DNA of 64,000 nucleotides from an uncultured Alphaproteobacteria bacterium (GTDB lineage: Bacteria > Pseudomonadota > Alphaproteobacteria > MPNO01 > UBA2964). Below are positions 10,579-27,900 of this stretch, piece by piece. The notes under the pieces are model-generated. The model saw only the letters and a list, made by a program, of their open reading frames with translations. It did no database searches and was not told the DNA's origin. The position numbers and the translations under genes are program-made. The DNA lies in contig OX638326.1 in assembly GCA_951812775.1 (NCBI GenBank), forward strand, positions 818,335-882,334. The letters run 5' to 3'. Numbering within the stretch: position 1 is the first letter of the stretch; each line of letters opens with the position of its first letter.

Positions 10579-10947
10579 TTACAACACTTCAGGTGCAAGA
10601 GAGATAATCCGCATGAAACTACGGCCCCGCAATTCACGAGTTACCGGGCCAAAGATACGGGTGCCAATCGGTTCACCCGGCGGGTTAATCAACACAGCGG
10701 CATTCCGGTCAAACCGGATCGAGGTTCCATCAGGACGATGAATTTCCTTAGCTGTACGAACGATGACAGCCTTGTGGATATCACCTTTTTTCACACGGCC
10801 ACGCGGAATTGCTTCCTTAACCGTTACCACAATGATGTCACCAATACTGGCGCTCCGGCGACGGCTGCCGCCAAGAATACGGATACATTGGACCCGGCGT
10901 GCACCGGAATTATCCGCAACTTCTAAATTTGTTTCGACGTGAATCAT
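10579..10947 (-). CDS. rplN: 50S ribosomal protein L14
   Basis: Conserved 122-residue protein at the 50S-30S interface (bridge B8). It begins [20 protein letters not shown] and contains the [20 protein letters not shown] signature. First gene of the spc operon, after rpsQ. Confidence 0.98.
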   Translation of the reverse strand: MIHVETNLEVADNSGARRVQCIRILGGSRRRSASIGDIIVVTVKEAIPRGRVKKGDIHKAVIVRTAKEIHRPDGTSIRFDRNAAVLINPPGEPIGTRIFGPVTRELRGRSFMRIISLAPEVL

Positions 10948-10973
10948 TGTATTACTTTCCAGCAGGCACGGCG

Positions 10974-11210
10974 TTATTCACCGTCGGCCAGTACCTCCCA
11001 ACGCTTGGATTTGGAAATTGGCCGACATTCGCGAATGCGAACATTGTCACCAACCTTGAAAGAGTTCCCAGGGTCGTGCGCGGCATACTTCTTCGATTGC
11101 CGGATAAACTTCCCATAAAGCGGATGACGTACGCGACGTTCAACCCGAACGGTAATCGTTTTGTCCGTTTTGTCGGACACCACAACACCCTGTAACATTC
11201 TCTTCGGCAT
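10974..11210 (-). CDS. rpsQ: 30S ribosomal protein S17
   Basis: Primary 16S rRNA-binding OB-fold protein. The 78-residue product has [18 protein letters not shown] and the family stretch [19 protein letters not shown]. Last gene of the S10 operon, three bases after rpmC. Confidence 0.98.
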   Translation of the reverse strand: MPKRMLQGVVVSDKTDKTITVRVERRVRHPLYGKFIRQSKKYAAHDPGNSFKVGDNVRIRECRPISKSKRWEVLADGE

Positions 11211-11213
11211 AAC

Positions 11214-11417
11214 TTACCCCTGCACCGCGGCTTGACGACGTTCGCCCATCACGGTGCGAACCCGCGCAATATCGCGCCGAACCTGGCGAATACGCGCTGT
11301 AGCTTCCAACTGGCCGCTGGCCCGCTGGAAACGCAAATTAAGTGTTTCTTTCTTAAGCTCCTGGATCTGATCCTTGAGCTCATCATCGGTTTTCGTTCTG
11401 ATATCTGCCGCGTCCAT
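11214..11417 (-). CDS. rpmC: 50S ribosomal protein L29
   Basis: Small helical protein at the polypeptide exit tunnel, a docking site for SRP and trigger factor. The start is set at ATG 11415-11417 ([20 protein letters not shown]), giving 67 residues; upstream in-frame codons belong to the rplP region. Contains the helix pair [20 protein letters not shown]. Confidence 0.97.
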   Translation of the reverse strand: MDAADIRTKTDDELKDQIQELKKETLNLRFQRASGQLEATARIRQVRRDIARVRTVMGERRQAAVQG

Positions 11418-11427
11418 CACTCTATCC

Positions 11428-11841
11428 TTACTCGGCCAACCGTTTGACGACGCGCGTCTGCAACGGCAACTTCGCAGCCGCCAAAGCCAACGCAACCCGG
11501 GCAACAGGCTCCGGAACGCCATCAACTTCAAACATGATCCGGCCAGGTTTCACACGGCACGCCCAATATTCCGGAGCGCCCTTACCTTTACCCTGACGAA
11601 CTTCCGCTGGTTTTTGCGATACCGGCACATCCGGGAAAACACGGATCCAAACACGACCAGCACGCTTCATGTGCCGGGTAATTGCGCGTCGCGACGCTTC
11701 GATCTGTCGTGCCGTAATTCTGCCAGGCGTTGTCGCCTTCAATCCAAAAGACCCGAAGTTCAAAAGAGTGGCACCCTTGGCATTGCCATGGATACGGCCC
11801 TTATGAGCCTTACGAAACTTAGTACGTTTGGGAGATAACAT
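11428..11841 (-). CDS. rplP: 50S ribosomal protein L16
   Basis: Helps organise the A-site and peptidyl-transferase region. It starts [20 protein letters not shown] and contains [20 protein letters not shown], 137 residues. Lies between rpsC and rpmC in the S10 operon. Confidence 0.98.
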   Translation of the reverse strand: MLSPKRTKFRKAHKGRIHGNAKGATLLNFGSFGLKATTPGRITARQIEASRRAITRHMKRAGRVWIRVFPDVPVSQKPAEVRQGKGKGAPEYWACRVKPGRIMFEVDGVPEPVARVALALAAAKLPLQTRVVKRLAE

Positions 11842-11869
11842 CTTCTTGAATCCTTCCTGCTAAATCCCG

Positions 11870-12547
11870 TTAGCGTGCCGGCTGTTGTTCTTGGGCGCGC
11901 TTATCCTGCGCCATCGGATCATGCGCCAGGACTTCACCCTTAAAGATCCAGACCTTCACTCCGCAAGCACCGTAAGTTGTCCGCCCGGTTGCCGTGCCGT
12001 AATCGACATCAGCGCGAAGCGTATGCAACGGTACGCGGCCTTCCCGATACCACTCGGTACGGGCGATTTCCGCTCCACCAAGGCGACCACCGCAATTGAT
12101 ACGAATACCTTCTGCGCCAAGCCGGATGGCAGATTGAACAGCGCGCTTCATAGCGCGACGGAATGCAACACGTCTTTCAAGCTGCTGGGCAATATTTTCA
12201 GCAACGAGCTTTGCATCAATTTCGGGCTTCCGAATTTCAACGATATTCAAATTCACATCGCTGCCGGTCATGCGGGAAAGCTCAAGGCGCAGCTTTTCAA
12301 TATCAGCGCCTTTTTTACCGATGACGACACCGGGGCGAGCTGAATGGATAGTCACGCGTGCTTTCTTTGCCGGCCGTTCGATGACGACTTTGGAGACGCC
12401 AGCCTGGCTCAACCGGTCGAACAAATATTCGCGAAGCTTAATGTCCTCATGGAGCATGTCGCCATATTGTTCATCCGCATACCAGCGAGAATCCCAAGTC
12501 CGGTTAATGCCGAGCCGAAGCCCGATTGGGTTGACCTTCTGTCCCAT
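11870..12547 (-). CDS. rpsC: 30S ribosomal protein S3
   Basis: Forms the mRNA entry site with S4 and S5. It starts [20 protein letters not shown]; the KH domain has the GxxG-type loop [14 protein letters not shown]. The C-terminal domain includes [20 protein letters not shown]. 225 residues. Its ATG shares one base with the rplV stop. Confidence 0.98.
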   Translation of the reverse strand: MGQKVNPIGLRLGINRTWDSRWYADEQYGDMLHEDIKLREYLFDRLSQAGVSKVVIERPAKKARVTIHSARPGVVIGKKGADIEKLRLELSRMTGSDVNLNIVEIRKPEIDAKLVAENIAQQLERRVAFRRAMKRAVQSAIRLGAEGIRINCGGRLGGAEIARTEWYREGRVPLHTLRADVDYGTATGRTTYGACGVKVWIFKGEVLAHDPMAQDKRAQEQQPAR

Positions 12548-12927
12548 TAATTGGCCTCCTCGCGCTCGCGCACGACAACAGTCAAATTGCTAAAAGGTTT
12601 CGTAATACTGCCGGTGCGGCCACGAGCCCGTGGACGAAACCGCTTAAGCGCAAATGCACGACCGACCGTTGCCTCCGAAACATAAAGACGATCAACATCG
12701 AGCTGGTGATTATTTTCTGCATTGGCGATAGCTGATTCCAGAACCTTTTTGACATCACCAGCCACACGTTTCGGTGAAAAGGTCAAATCAGATAGCGCCT
12801 TCGCCGCATCCTTGCCGCGAATGAGCCCGGCAACCAGATTGAGCTTCTGTGGGCTGATCCGGATCGCTTTAGAAAATGCCATTGCCTCGTTATCACTGAA
12901 ACGATGCGGTGCAGACTTCTTACCCAT
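12547..12927 (-). CDS. rplV: 50S ribosomal protein L22
   Basis: Its extended loop lines the exit tunnel near the macrolide site. The product has 126 residues, with [20 protein letters not shown] near the N-terminus and the tunnel-loop region [16 protein letters not shown]. It overlaps rpsS and rpsC by one base at each end, so S19-L22-S3 are translationally linked. Confidence 0.98.
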   Translation of the reverse strand: MGKKSAPHRFSDNEAMAFSKAIRISPQKLNLVAGLIRGKDAAKALSDLTFSPKRVAGDVKKVLESAIANAENNHQLDVDRLYVSEATVGRAFALKRFRPRARGRTGSITKPFSNLTVVVREREEAN

Positions 12928-13205
12928 TAGGCCCTCCGCACTTTCTTATCCGCGCCATGTCCGCGATAGGTACGCGTTGGCGAAAACTCGCCGAACTTAT
13001 GTCCAACCATGTTTTCGGTCACCAACACGGGTATGAACTTCTGCCCGTTATAAACACCGAAGGTGAGACCAACGAATTGCGGCAAAATGGTCGACCGACG
13101 TGACCAAATGCGGATAATTTCCTTACGTCCGGAACCACGGGCTTCTTCTGCCTTTTTAAGCAGATAACCATCCACAAACGGTCCCTTCCAAACTGAACGA
13201 GCCAC
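12927..13205 (-). CDS. rpsS: 30S ribosomal protein S19
   Basis: Head protein next to S13. The 92-residue product begins [20 protein letters not shown] and contains [20 protein letters not shown] and [21 protein letters not shown]10 operon between rplB and rplV. Confidence 0.98.
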   Translation of the reverse strand: MARSVWKGPFVDGYLLKKAEEARGSGRKEIIRIWSRRSTILPQFVGLTFGVYNGQKFIPVLVTENMVGHKFGEFSPTRTYRGHGADKKVRRA

Positions 13206-13217
13206 GAGATATCTCCT

Positions 13218-14045
13218 CTAACGCTTATGTCGGCGGCGTATGATGTACTTATCGCTGGGTTTCTTGCCCCGCGTGCGCTTGCCTTTTGTTGGAACACCCC
13301 AAGGGGTAACTGGATGCCGACCACCGGAACTGCGGCCTTCGCCGCCGCCATGCGGATGATCAACCGGGTTCATGGCAACACCACGGACAGAGGGGCGTTT
13401 ACCACGCCAGCGATTGCGGCCGGCCTTACCCATATTCGTGTTTTTGTTATCAGCATTCGATACCGATCCGACTGTTGCCATACAACGTGCCGGAACCATA
13501 CGAAGCTCGCCCGACCCAAGCCGAAGCTGGGCAAAACCGGCATCTTTACCGACCAGCTGAACGTACGTGCCTGCCGCGCGGGCAATCTGACCACCGCCGC
13601 CTGGTTTCATTTCGATATTGTGAATAATGGTACCAACGGGAATATTCTCCATCGGCATCGCATTTCCGGGCTTGATGTCTACCCGTTCACCCGAAACGAC
13701 CTGGTCGCCAACAGCAAGACGCTGCGGGGCAAGAATATAGCAAATTTCGCCATCGCTATATTTGAGCAACGCAATGAACGCTGACCGGTTGGGGTCATAT
13801 TCCAGGCGTTCGACCGTTGCCGTGACATCAGCTTTCCGCCGCTTGAAATCGATTTTACGATAACGGCGTTTATGACCACCACCCCGGCGACGCATTGTGA
13901 TACGCCCGAGATTGTTTCGGCCACCTTTGCTGTTCAGGCCCTCTGTCAGGCCTTTGACCGGCTTGCCTTTCCACAGTTCCGACTTATCAACCAGAACCAA
14001 AGTGCGCTGCGACGGGGTCGTCGGTTTGAAATTTTTCAACGCCAT
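13218..14045 (-). CDS. rplB: 50S ribosomal protein L2
   Basis: Required for subunit association and peptidyl transfer. The 275-residue product has the RNA-binding region [16 protein letters not shown] and the C-terminal signature [20 protein letters not shown], which includes the conserved functional histidine. S10 operon between rplW and rpsS. Confidence 0.98.
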   Translation of the reverse strand: MALKNFKPTTPSQRTLVLVDKSELWKGKPVKGLTEGLNSKGGRNNLGRITMRRRGGGHKRRYRKIDFKRRKADVTATVERLEYDPNRSAFIALLKYSDGEICYILAPQRLAVGDQVVSGERVDIKPGNAMPMENIPVGTIIHNIEMKPGGGGQIARAAGTYVQLVGKDAGFAQLRLGSGELRMVPARCMATVGSVSNADNKNTNMGKAGRNRWRGKRPSVRGVAMNPVDHPHGGGEGRSSGGRHPVTPWGVPTKGKRTRGKKPSDKYIIRRRHKR

Positions 14046-14048
14046 GAT

Positions 14049-14372
14049 TTAAATTCCCGTCGTCACATCGATCATTTCGCCTTCGGCGAGTGATACGATG
14101 GCTTTCTTGTAATCCGGACGCTTACCGAGCTTGCCCCGGAAACGTTTGACCTTGCCTTTTTGCCGCATGGTATTGACGGCATTTACCTTGACCTTGAACA
14201 GCTGCTCAACAGCCGCCTTGATCTCAAGCTTGTTCGCCGTCAGCGGTACGCGGAAAGTGACCTGGTTATGTTCTGAACCCATGGTCGATTTTTCCGTCAC
14301 CATCGGCGACAAGATAATGTCATAGGCCTGGTTCATAGAAACCGAGACCGGCTTTTCACGACGCGCGCTCAT
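14049..14372 (-). CDS. rplW: 50S ribosomal protein L23
   Basis: Exit-tunnel docking protein for trigger factor and SRP. Family core: [19 protein letters not shown] and [19 protein letters not shown]. The first ATG overlaps the rplD stop by four bases (ATGA); a second Met at residue 13 is an alternative start closer to the usual L23 size. Up to 107 residues. Confidence 0.96.
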   Translation of the reverse strand: MSARREKPVSVSMNQAYDIILSPMVTEKSTMGSEHNQVTFRVPLTANKLEIKAAVEQLFKVKVNAVNTMRQKGKVKRFRGKLGKRPDYKKAIVSLAEGEMIDVTTGI

Positions 14373-14989
14373 TTCAACCGCTCCACCAGATGGGTAACCG
14401 CATCTTTGGTCAGCACCAGCGTATCGCGGCGCAAGATGTCATAGACGTTCGCACCCTGCTGCGGCAAAACGTCAATCAATGGAATGTTTGCTGCGGCCTT
14501 CGCAAAGTTGGCATCAACTTCGGGACCCGAAACAATCAGCGCTGATTTAAGCCCGAGAGCTGAAAGCTGCGCCGACAAAGATTTGGTCTTCGCATCGCCC
14601 GCTTTTGCCTCATTGAGAACGATCAGCTTTCCTTCGGCCTGCTTACTCGACAGAGCCGTCTTGAGGGCAAGGCGACGTACCTTTTTATTCAGGCTAAAGG
14701 CATGCGAGCGGACAACCGGGCCAAAGACCGTTTGGCCACCGCGGAATTGCGTCGCCCGACGACTACCGGCACGGGCGCGGCCCGTCCCTTTCTGGTTCCA
14801 GGGTTTAGCTGTCGTTCCACGGATTTCTCCGATCGTCTTGGTCTTGTGATTACCGCTACGCCGTTTGGCAAGTTGGTAATTGACCATGCGCGACAGAATA
14901 TCCTGCCGGACAGCTACTCCGAAAACCGACTCGTCGAGATCGACTGACCCGGATTTCTTATTTTCAAGTGTGACGACGTCGCACTTCAT
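14369..14989 (-). CDS. rplD: 50S ribosomal protein L4
   Basis: Exit-tunnel protein. In gammaproteobacteria it also autoregulates the S10 operon; no such leader was identified here. The start is ATG 14987-14989 ([20 protein letters not shown]), with GAAGGA ten bases upstream. The start overlaps the rplC stop. Conserved loop region: [20 protein letters not shown]. About 206 residues. Confidence 0.97.
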   Translation of the reverse strand: MKCDVVTLENKKSGSVDLDESVFGVAVRQDILSRMVNYQLAKRRSGNHKTKTIGEIRGTTAKPWNQKGTGRARAGSRRATQFRGGQTVFGPVVRSHAFSLNKKVRRLALKTALSSKQAEGKLIVLNEAKAGDAKTKSLSAQLSALGLKSALIVSGPEVDANFAKAAANIPLIDVLPQQGANVYDILRRDTLVLTKDAVTHLVERLK

Positions 14990-14994
14990 CCTGC

Positions 14995-15810
14995 TCAATC
15001 CTTCTTCTCTTCTTCAGCGTCAGCAGACGCTTCTTCGGGGGCCTCAACTGCCGGTTCTTCCGCAGCAGGCGTTTCCTCTGGTGCTGCCGCCTCTTCAGCT
15101 ACAGGTGCTTCTTCCTCAGCTGGTGCTTCATCGGCACCACCAACAATACCGGCGGGGAATGGAAGATCCTCCGGCTGTGCTTTTTTCTTGGCATCGGAGA
15201 TATAGACATAGCCTCCCTTTGAACCGGGGACAGCGCCTTTGATCAGTACCAAGCCACGATCAGCATCGGTTGAAACAACTTCAAGATTCTGGGTGGTCGT
15301 CCGGACGGCGCCCATATGGCCAGCCATCTTCTTACCCTTCCAAACCTTGCCGGGATCCTGACTGTTACCAGTCGACCCATGGCTTCTGTGACTGATCGAG
15401 ATACCATGTGATGCTTCGAGACCGCCGAAGTTATAACGCTTCATCGCACCGGCAAATCCCTTACCAATACTCGTGCCCACAACATCTACACGTTGTCCGG
15501 CTACAAAATGATCGGCGGAAAGCTCCGCACCGACGGACAACATCGCATCTTCGCTCACGCGAAACTCTGCGACTTTCCGTTTTGGCTCGACCTTTGATTT
15601 AGCAAAATGGCCGCGCATCGATTTGGAAACATTTTTAGGCTTGGCTGCACCCCAACCGAGCTGAACAGCGTTATAGCCATTGGCCTCTTTTGTGCGGACA
15701 TCAACAACCTGCAGATTGTCCACTTTAAGCACTGTCACGGGTACATGTTGACCATCCGCCGTAAAGACGCGGGTCATCCCCATTTTCTGTGCAATTAAAC
15801 CCGTACGCAT
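14995..15810 (-). CDS. rplC: 50S ribosomal protein L3 with acidic C-terminal tail
   Basis: Assembly-initiator protein whose loop reaches the peptidyl-transferase centre. It starts [20 protein letters not shown] with AGGA eight bases upstream of the ATG. The conserved [20 protein letters not shown] includes the glutamine that PrmB methylates in E. coli. After the core (about residue 220) comes an unusual tail of about 50 residues made largely of Glu, Ala and Pro. The family is usually about 205-240 residues; this one has 271. Confidence 0.97.
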   Translation of the reverse strand: MRTGLIAQKMGMTRVFTADGQHVPVTVLKVDNLQVVDVRTKEANGYNAVQLGWGAAKPKNVSKSMRGHFAKSKVEPKRKVAEFRVSEDAMLSVGAELSADHFVAGQRVDVVGTSIGKGFAGAMKRYNFGGLEASHGISISHRSHGSTGNSQDPGKVWKGKKMAGHMGAVRTTTQNLEVVSTDADRGLVLIKGAVPGSKGGYVYISDAKKKAQPEDLPFPAGIVGGADEAPAEEEAPVAEEAAAPEETPAAEEPAVEAPEEASADAEEEKKD

Positions 15811-15820
15811 CAAACCAATC

Positions 15821-16129
15821 CTAAAGCTTAATCTCGACGTCTACGCCAGCGGCGAGATCCAGTTTCATCAGGGCATCAACCGTCTGCGGTGTCGGGTCAA
15901 CGATATCCAGAAGGCGCTTGTGAGTCCTGATTTCGAACTGCTCGCGCGACTTCTTGTTGACATGTGGTGACCGCAGAACGGTGAATTTTTCGATCTTGGT
16001 AGGCAGCGGGATAGGACCACGCACCTGAGCACCCGTCCGTTTAGCAGTATTGACGATCTCATGCGTCGACATATCAAGCACGCGATGGTCAAACGCCTTA
16101 AGGCGAATGCGAATACTCTGGTTGTCCAT
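15821..16129 (-). CDS. rpsJ: 30S ribosomal protein S10
   Basis: Small-subunit head protein that also acts as NusE with NusB in antitermination. 102 residues, starting [20 protein letters not shown] and containing [20 protein letters not shown]. First gene of the S10 operon, 45 bases after tuf1 with no clear promoter in that gap, so it is probably read through from the str operon. Confidence 0.98.
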   Translation of the reverse strand: MDNQSIRIRLKAFDHRVLDMSTHEIVNTAKRTGAQVRGPIPLPTKIEKFTVLRSPHVNKKSREQFEIRTHKRLLDIVDPTPQTVDALMKLDLAAGVDVEIKL

Positions 16130-16174
16130 CTCCGTTACCTTTCTCGACCAAACAGTCTTAAATTACGATCAGCC

Positions 16175-17365
16175 TTAAGCCTTAATAGAAGCGACGACGC
16201 CGGCACCGACGGTGCGTCCGCCTTCACGGATCGCAAACCGAAGACCATCATCCATCGCAATTGGCTGGATCAACGTCACTTCCATCGTGATGTTATCTCC
16301 AGGCATCACCATCTCTGTCCCTTCAGGAAGAACAACCGAGCCCGTCACATCCGTCGTACGAAAGTAAAACTGCGGACGGTAGTTCGAGAAAAACGGTGTA
16401 TGACGACCGCCCTCTTCCTTCGTCAGAATATAAGCCTCTGCCATGAACTGCGTATGCGGCGTAATCGAGCCAGGCTGTGCAAGCACCTGACCACGCTCAA
16501 CATCTTCACGGTCAATACCACGAAGCAGACAACCAACATTGTCACCAGCCTCGCCACTGTCCAGAAGCTTACGGAACATCTCAACGCCCGTAACAACCGT
16601 CTTCTCAGTGTCCTTCAGACCAACAATCTCAACTTCGTCGCCAACGTTCACAATACCGCGCTCAACACGCCCCGTCACAACCGTCCCACGTCCCGAGATT
16701 GAGAACACATCCTCAATCGGCATCAGGAACGGAAGATCCTTCGGACGGTCAGGCTGCGGAATATACTCATCAACCGCCGCCATCAGCGCCATAATCGCGT
16801 CTTTACCCGTCGCCGCATCGCCATCTTCCAAAGCACCAAGAGCCGTACCCGAAACAATCGGAATATCATCCCCAGGAAACTCGTAAGAGCTCAGAAGCTC
16901 ACGGATCTCAAGCTCAACAAGCTCAAGAAGCTCAGGATCATCAACCTGATCAACCTTGTTCATGAACACAACAATCGCCGGAACACCAACCTGACGCGCA
17001 AGAAGAATATGCTCGCGGGTCTGAGGCATCGGGCCATCCGCTGCACTCACAACCAGGATAGCGCCATCCATCTGCGCTGCGCCGGTGATCATGTTCTTCA
17101 CATAGTCAGCATGGCCAGGGCAGTCCACATGTGCGTAGTGACGGCCTTCCGTCTCATACTCAACATGCGCCGTCGCAATCGTGATACCACGCTCCTTCTC
17201 TTCTGGAGCCTTATCAATCTGGTCGTACGCCGTGAAATCGGCGCCGCCACCTTCGGCCAAAACCTTCGTGATCGCTGCCGTCAATGTCGTCTTGCCATGG
17301 TCAACGTGACCAATCGTGCCGATGTTGCAATGCGGCTTCGTACGCTCAAACTTCTCCTTAGCCAT
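16175..17365 (-). CDS. tuf: Elongation factor Tu, copy 1
   Basis: GTPase that delivers aminoacyl-tRNA to the ribosome. P-loop GHVDHGKT is at residues 19-26, followed by DCPGHADY and the guanine-specificity motif NKVD. Domains 2 and 3 follow to residue 396, full length. It lies 17 bases after fusA in the str operon. A second copy at 32834-34024 appears identical over the whole coding sequence but has different flanks. Confidence 0.99.
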   Translation of the reverse strand: MAKEKFERTKPHCNIGTIGHVDHGKTTLTAAITKVLAEGGGADFTAYDQIDKAPEEKERGITIATAHVEYETEGRHYAHVDCPGHADYVKNMITGAAQMDGAILVVSAADGPMPQTREHILLARQVGVPAIVVFMNKVDQVDDPELLELVELEIRELLSSYEFPGDDIPIVSGTALGALEDGDAATGKDAIMALMAAVDEYIPQPDRPKDLPFLMPIEDVFSISGRGTVVTGRVERGIVNVGDEVEIVGLKDTEKTVVTGVEMFRKLLDSGEAGDNVGCLLRGIDREDVERGQVLAQPGSITPHTQFMAEAYILTKEEGGRHTPFFSNYRPQFYFRTTDVTGSVVLPEGTEMVMPGDNITMEVTLIQPIAMDDGLRFAIREGGRTVGAGVVASIKA

Positions 17366-17382
17366 ATCCTTCTCTCCACTTC

Positions 17383-19461
<2,079 letters not shown>

Positions 19462-19492
19462 CGTTCTATTCTTGGACTCTTAACTCTCTGGC

Positions 19493-19963
19493 CTACCAGC
19501 GATAATGCGAGAACGCTTTGTTGGCTTCCGCCATACGGTGCGTATCTTCGCGTTTCTTGACTGCATTGCCGCGATTGTTCACCGCATCAAGCAACTCATT
19601 CGACAGACGGTCTGTCATTGTGTTTTCAGAGCGCGCCCGGGCAGTTTCGATAACCCAGCGAATAGCCAATGCTTGGCGACGGTCATTACGAACCTCGACC
19701 GGCACCTGATATGTCGCACCACCAACGCGGCGCGACCGAACTTCGACAGACGGCTTCACATTATCAAGCGCATCATGAAATGATTTTACGGCATCGCCAC
19801 CGGAACGGTCAGCCAAGGTATCAAGCGCAGAATATACGATCTTTTCAGCGGTCGACCGCTTACCCTGCTGCATAAGGCAGTTAATGAATTTTGCGAGAAC
19901 CAGATCACCATATTTGGCATCCGGCAAAATTTGTCTTTTCTCAGCAGCTCGACGGCGTGACAT
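19493..19963 (-). CDS. rpsG: 30S ribosomal protein S7
   Basis: Nucleates assembly of the 30S head and contacts E-site tRNA. The 156-residue product starts [20 protein letters not shown] and includes [20 protein letters not shown]. It lies between rpsL and fusA. Confidence 0.98.
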   Translation of the reverse strand: MSRRRAAEKRQILPDAKYGDLVLAKFINCLMQQGKRSTAEKIVYSALDTLADRSGGDAVKSFHDALDNVKPSVEVRSRRVGGATYQVPVEVRNDRRQALAIRWVIETARARSENTMTDRLSNELLDAVNNRGNAVKKREDTHRMAEANKAFSHYRW

Positions 19964-19984
19964 GGCTTAATTCCCGATCTTAAT

Positions 19985-20356
19985 TTATTTCGGACGCTTG
20001 GCGCCGTATTTGGAACGTCGTTGGCGACGGTCTGTAACACCCTGAGTATCCAAAATACCCCGGATGATATGATATCGAACGCCTGGCAAATCCTTGACGC
20101 GTCCACCGCGGATCATGACCACGGAATGTTCCTGAAGATTGTGTCCCTCACCCGGAATATAGCTGATGACTTCAGCACCATTCGTCAGGCGGACACGGGC
20201 AACTTTCCGCAGAGCCGAGTTCGGCTTCTTTGGGGTCGTCGTGTAAACACGCGTGCAAACGCCGCGTTTCTGCGGACATCCCTGCATGGCCGGAACCTTG
20301 TTCCGGACAATAGGCCGCTTGCGCGGCTTTCTGATCAACTGGTTTACCGTCGGCAC
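19985..20356 (-). CDS. rpsL: 30S ribosomal protein S12
   Basis: Decoding-centre protein. The 123-residue product keeps the wild-type residues at the classic streptomycin-resistance sites ([11 protein letters not shown] and [13 protein letters not shown]). First gene of the str operon, preceded by a leader of more than 200 bases from the promoter at 20580-20608. Confidence 0.98.
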   Translation of the reverse strand: MPTVNQLIRKPRKRPIVRNKVPAMQGCPQKRGVCTRVYTTTPKKPNSALRKVARVRLTNGAEVISYIPGEGHNLQEHSVVMIRGGRVKDLPGVRYHIIRGILDTQGVTDRRQRRSKYGAKRPK

Positions 20357-20579
20357 AGTGTCACCCTCAATAGTTCATCGGCCCCAAACTCGTCTGACCC
20401 ATTCAGCAGATCCCGAGACCAAAAATTCCGTTCGCACAACACAACGACCCTGCGAAAGCAAAAACAGGCCTCCGCGGACCTTGGCACCGTTACGAACGGT
20501 TCGTTACGCTATGTATTCGCCAATTCAGCGGGAACGCGTCTAGGATGTTTTCCTACCACCAGCTCCCAATGAGGCGCGC

Positions 20580-20608
20580 AATATAGTTGCGCCCTATACT
20601 CCCGTCAA
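20580..20608 (-). promoter_or_regulatory. Sigma70 promoter of the str operon
   Basis: On the minus strand TTGACG, a 17-base spacer and TATATT. Transcription would start near 20573 and leave a leader of about 215 bases before rpsL. The leader holds several short complementary segments (ACGAACCGTTCGT and overlapping CCGTTCGTAACGG) that could form alternative hairpins; I do not recognise a known r-protein site. The 354-base gap 20357-20710 contains this promoter, the leader and the hairpin at 20648-20695, and no gene that I can see. Confidence 0.8.
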
Positions 20609-20647
20609 CAGAGAAAAAACACGAAATTCGTAAGTTTTCTCAAATAG

Positions 20648-20695
20648 TTTCAGGGCCCAACGATAATTCCGAAGAACGATCACTGAGCCCTGAAA
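20648..20695 (-). terminator. Long UUCG-loop hairpin after rpoC
   Basis: On the minus strand two 19-base arms flank a TTCG loop: 14 pairs (three G-T) below one mismatch and four more pairs above it, plus an outer TTT/AAA. It starts 15 bases after the rpoC stop. No T-run follows directly, so it may be a transcript-end stabiliser or a weak terminator; a T6 run occurs only further downstream, near the str promoter. Confidence 0.6.
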
Positions 20696-20710
20696 AATCA
20701 ATCACAAATT

Positions 20711-24949
<4,239 letters not shown>

Positions 24950-24983
24950 TTAATAACAAACGCTAACGAATCTCGATTATTGG

Positions 24984-27900
24984 TTACGCAGTTTCGTTAC
25001 GATTGAGTTCGACGTTCAGACCAAGGGATTTGAGTTCCTTGACCAGCACGTTGAAAGACTCTGGAATACCAGCTTCAAACGTATCATCGCCCCGAACAAT
25101 AGCTTCATAAACCTTTGTTCGACCCGATACGTCGTCCGACTTAACGGTCAACATTTCCTGCAGTGTGTAGGCTGCGCCATAGGCTTCAAGAGCCCAGACC
25201 TCCATTTCACCGAACCGTTGACCGCCGAACTGCGCCTTACCACCCAGCGGTTGCTGTGTCACAAGACTATATGGCCCGATTGACCGCGCATGGATTTTAT
25301 CATCCACAAGGTGGTGCAGCTTGAGCATATAGATGTAACCAACCGTCACCTTGTGATCGAACATTTCACCAGTACGACCATCGAACAGGGTTACCTGACC
25401 AGAGGTCTCGAGGCTTGCTTTCGACAGCATGTCATTGATGTCATCTTCGCGGGCACCATCGAACACAGGGGTTGCCATCGGCACTCCTTTTCGAAGGTTG
25501 CTACCAAGCTCTAAGACCTCGTCATCGCTGAGCTTGGCAATATCCTCATCATAGACTTCTTTGCCATAAACCTCTTTGAGCTGGCCATGGAGCTTATCAA
25601 GCTTCCCGTCCTGAACGATCATATCGAGCATATTGCCGATTTGACGGCCAAGACCGGATGACGCCCAACCCAAATGGGTTTCGAGGATCTGCCCAACATT
25701 CATTCGTGACGGTACACCCAGCGGATTAAGAACGACATCAACCGGTGTTCCATCTTCCCGATAGGGCATATCTTCCATCGGAACAATTTTCGAGATGACA
25801 CCCTTATTGCCGTGACGGCCGGCCATTTTATCACCCGGCTGCAACTTCCGTTTCACGGCAACAAAGACTTTGACCATCTTCATGACACCGGGCGGCAATT
25901 CATCGCCACCCTGGACCTTATCAACCTTGTCATCAAAACGGGCTTGAAGACGATTTTCGCTATCCTCAAACTGTTTGCGAACAGCTTCCAATGTGCCCAT
26001 AACCTTGTCGTTCTTCACAACAAACTGAGCCAACTGGCGTGGGTTGTAATCGTCGAGTACCTGTTGGGTAATCCGACCTCCTTCTTTGGCACCCTTGGGG
26101 CCACTGACGACAGTCTGATTAAGGAGCAAGTCCTTCAAATTCTGTGAGAAACTGCGCTCAAGGATAGCGAGTTCGTCATCACGGTCTTTCGCAAGCCGTT
26201 CGATTTCCTCGCGTTCGATGGCCAAAGCACGTTCGTCTTTATCGACACCCCGTCTGGAGAACACCCGAACCTCAACAACGGTTCCGGCAACGCCAGGCGG
26301 CAGCCGCATGGACGTATCACGTACATCAGAGGCCTTTTCACCAAAGATCGCCCGCAGAAGCTTTTCTTCCGGGGTCATCGGGCTTTCGCCCTTTGGCGTG
26401 ACCTTGCCAACGAGAACATCCCCCGGCTCAACTTCCGCACCGATATAAACAATACCGGCCTCATCGAGGTTTTTGAGAGCTTCTTCACCGACGTTGGGAA
26501 TATCTCGCGTGACTTCTTCCTGACCCAGCTTGGTATCACGGGCCATGACCTCAAACTCTTCAATGTGAATTGACGTAAAGACGTCATCACGGGCAATGCG
26601 TTCGGAGATCAGAATTGAGTCCTCGAAGTTGTAACCGTGCCACGCCATAAACGCGACAAGGACATTTTTTCCGAGAGCCAATTCGCCTAGCTCTGTAGAC
26701 GGACCATCCGCGATAATGTCACCGGCAACGAGTTGATCGCCGACTTTCACCAATGGCCGCTGATTAATGCAGGTGTTCTGATTAGAACGCTGAAATTTAC
26801 GAAGATTGTAAATATCGACGCCACCGCTTGCTGCTTCGCCATCACCAGTAGCCCTGACAACGATACGGGTAGCATCGACCTGATCAACAACGCCGGTCCG
26901 CTTCGCAACAATTGTTGCGCCCGATCCACGTGCGACGGCCTCTTCCATACCGGTTCCAACCAAAGGCGCCTCTGCGCGAACAAGCGGCACCGCCTGGCGC
27001 ATCATGTTCGATCCCATAAGGGCCCGGTTCGCGTCATCGTTTTCCAGGAAGGGAATAAGAGCCGAAGCAACGGAAACGAGCTGTTTCGGTGAGACATCGA
27101 TAAAATCGATATCCTCACGCAGGGACATCGCAAAGTCGCCATTCACCCGACAGCTGACGAGGTCTTCGACGAATTTACCGCTGCGATCAAGTTCGGCGTT
27201 AGCCTGAGCGACCGTGTAACGGCCCTCTTCAATCGCTGAAAGATACTGGACTTCATCCGTTACCTTGCCTTTGTCGACAACACGGTAAGGCGTCTCAATA
27301 AAGCCGTACTGATTGACCCGTGCATAGGTCGCCAGCGAGTTAATCAGACCGATATTTGGTCCTTCCGGCGTTTCGATCGGACAAATGCGTCCGTAATGGG
27401 TCGGATGCACGTCTCGAACTTCAAACCCGGCACGCTCGCGCGTCAAACCACCTGGACCAAGCGCCGAAAGACGACGCTTATGAGTGATTTCACTCAACGG
27501 ATTGGTCTGATCCATAAATTGTGAAAGCTGTGACGATCCAAAGAACTCACGGACAGCCGCCGCAGCAGGTTTCGCATTGATCAGATCCTGCGGCATAACG
27601 GAATCCAGCTCAACAGAACTCATCCGTTCGCGAATAGCACGCTCCATCCGCAGCAACCCGATACGATACTGGTTCTCCATCAATTCACCGACAGACCGAA
27701 CACGTCGATTGCCGAGATGATCGATATCGTCAATATCACCATGGCCGTCTTTCAAACGAACCAACAGCTTGATAACGGCGAGGATATCGTCTTTGCGAAG
27801 AACCCGAAGCGTATCTTCAGTTTCCAGTTCAAGGCGAGCGTTCATTTTAACGCGCCCGACCGCCGACAGATCATACCGTTCGCTATCAAAGAACAGGCTG

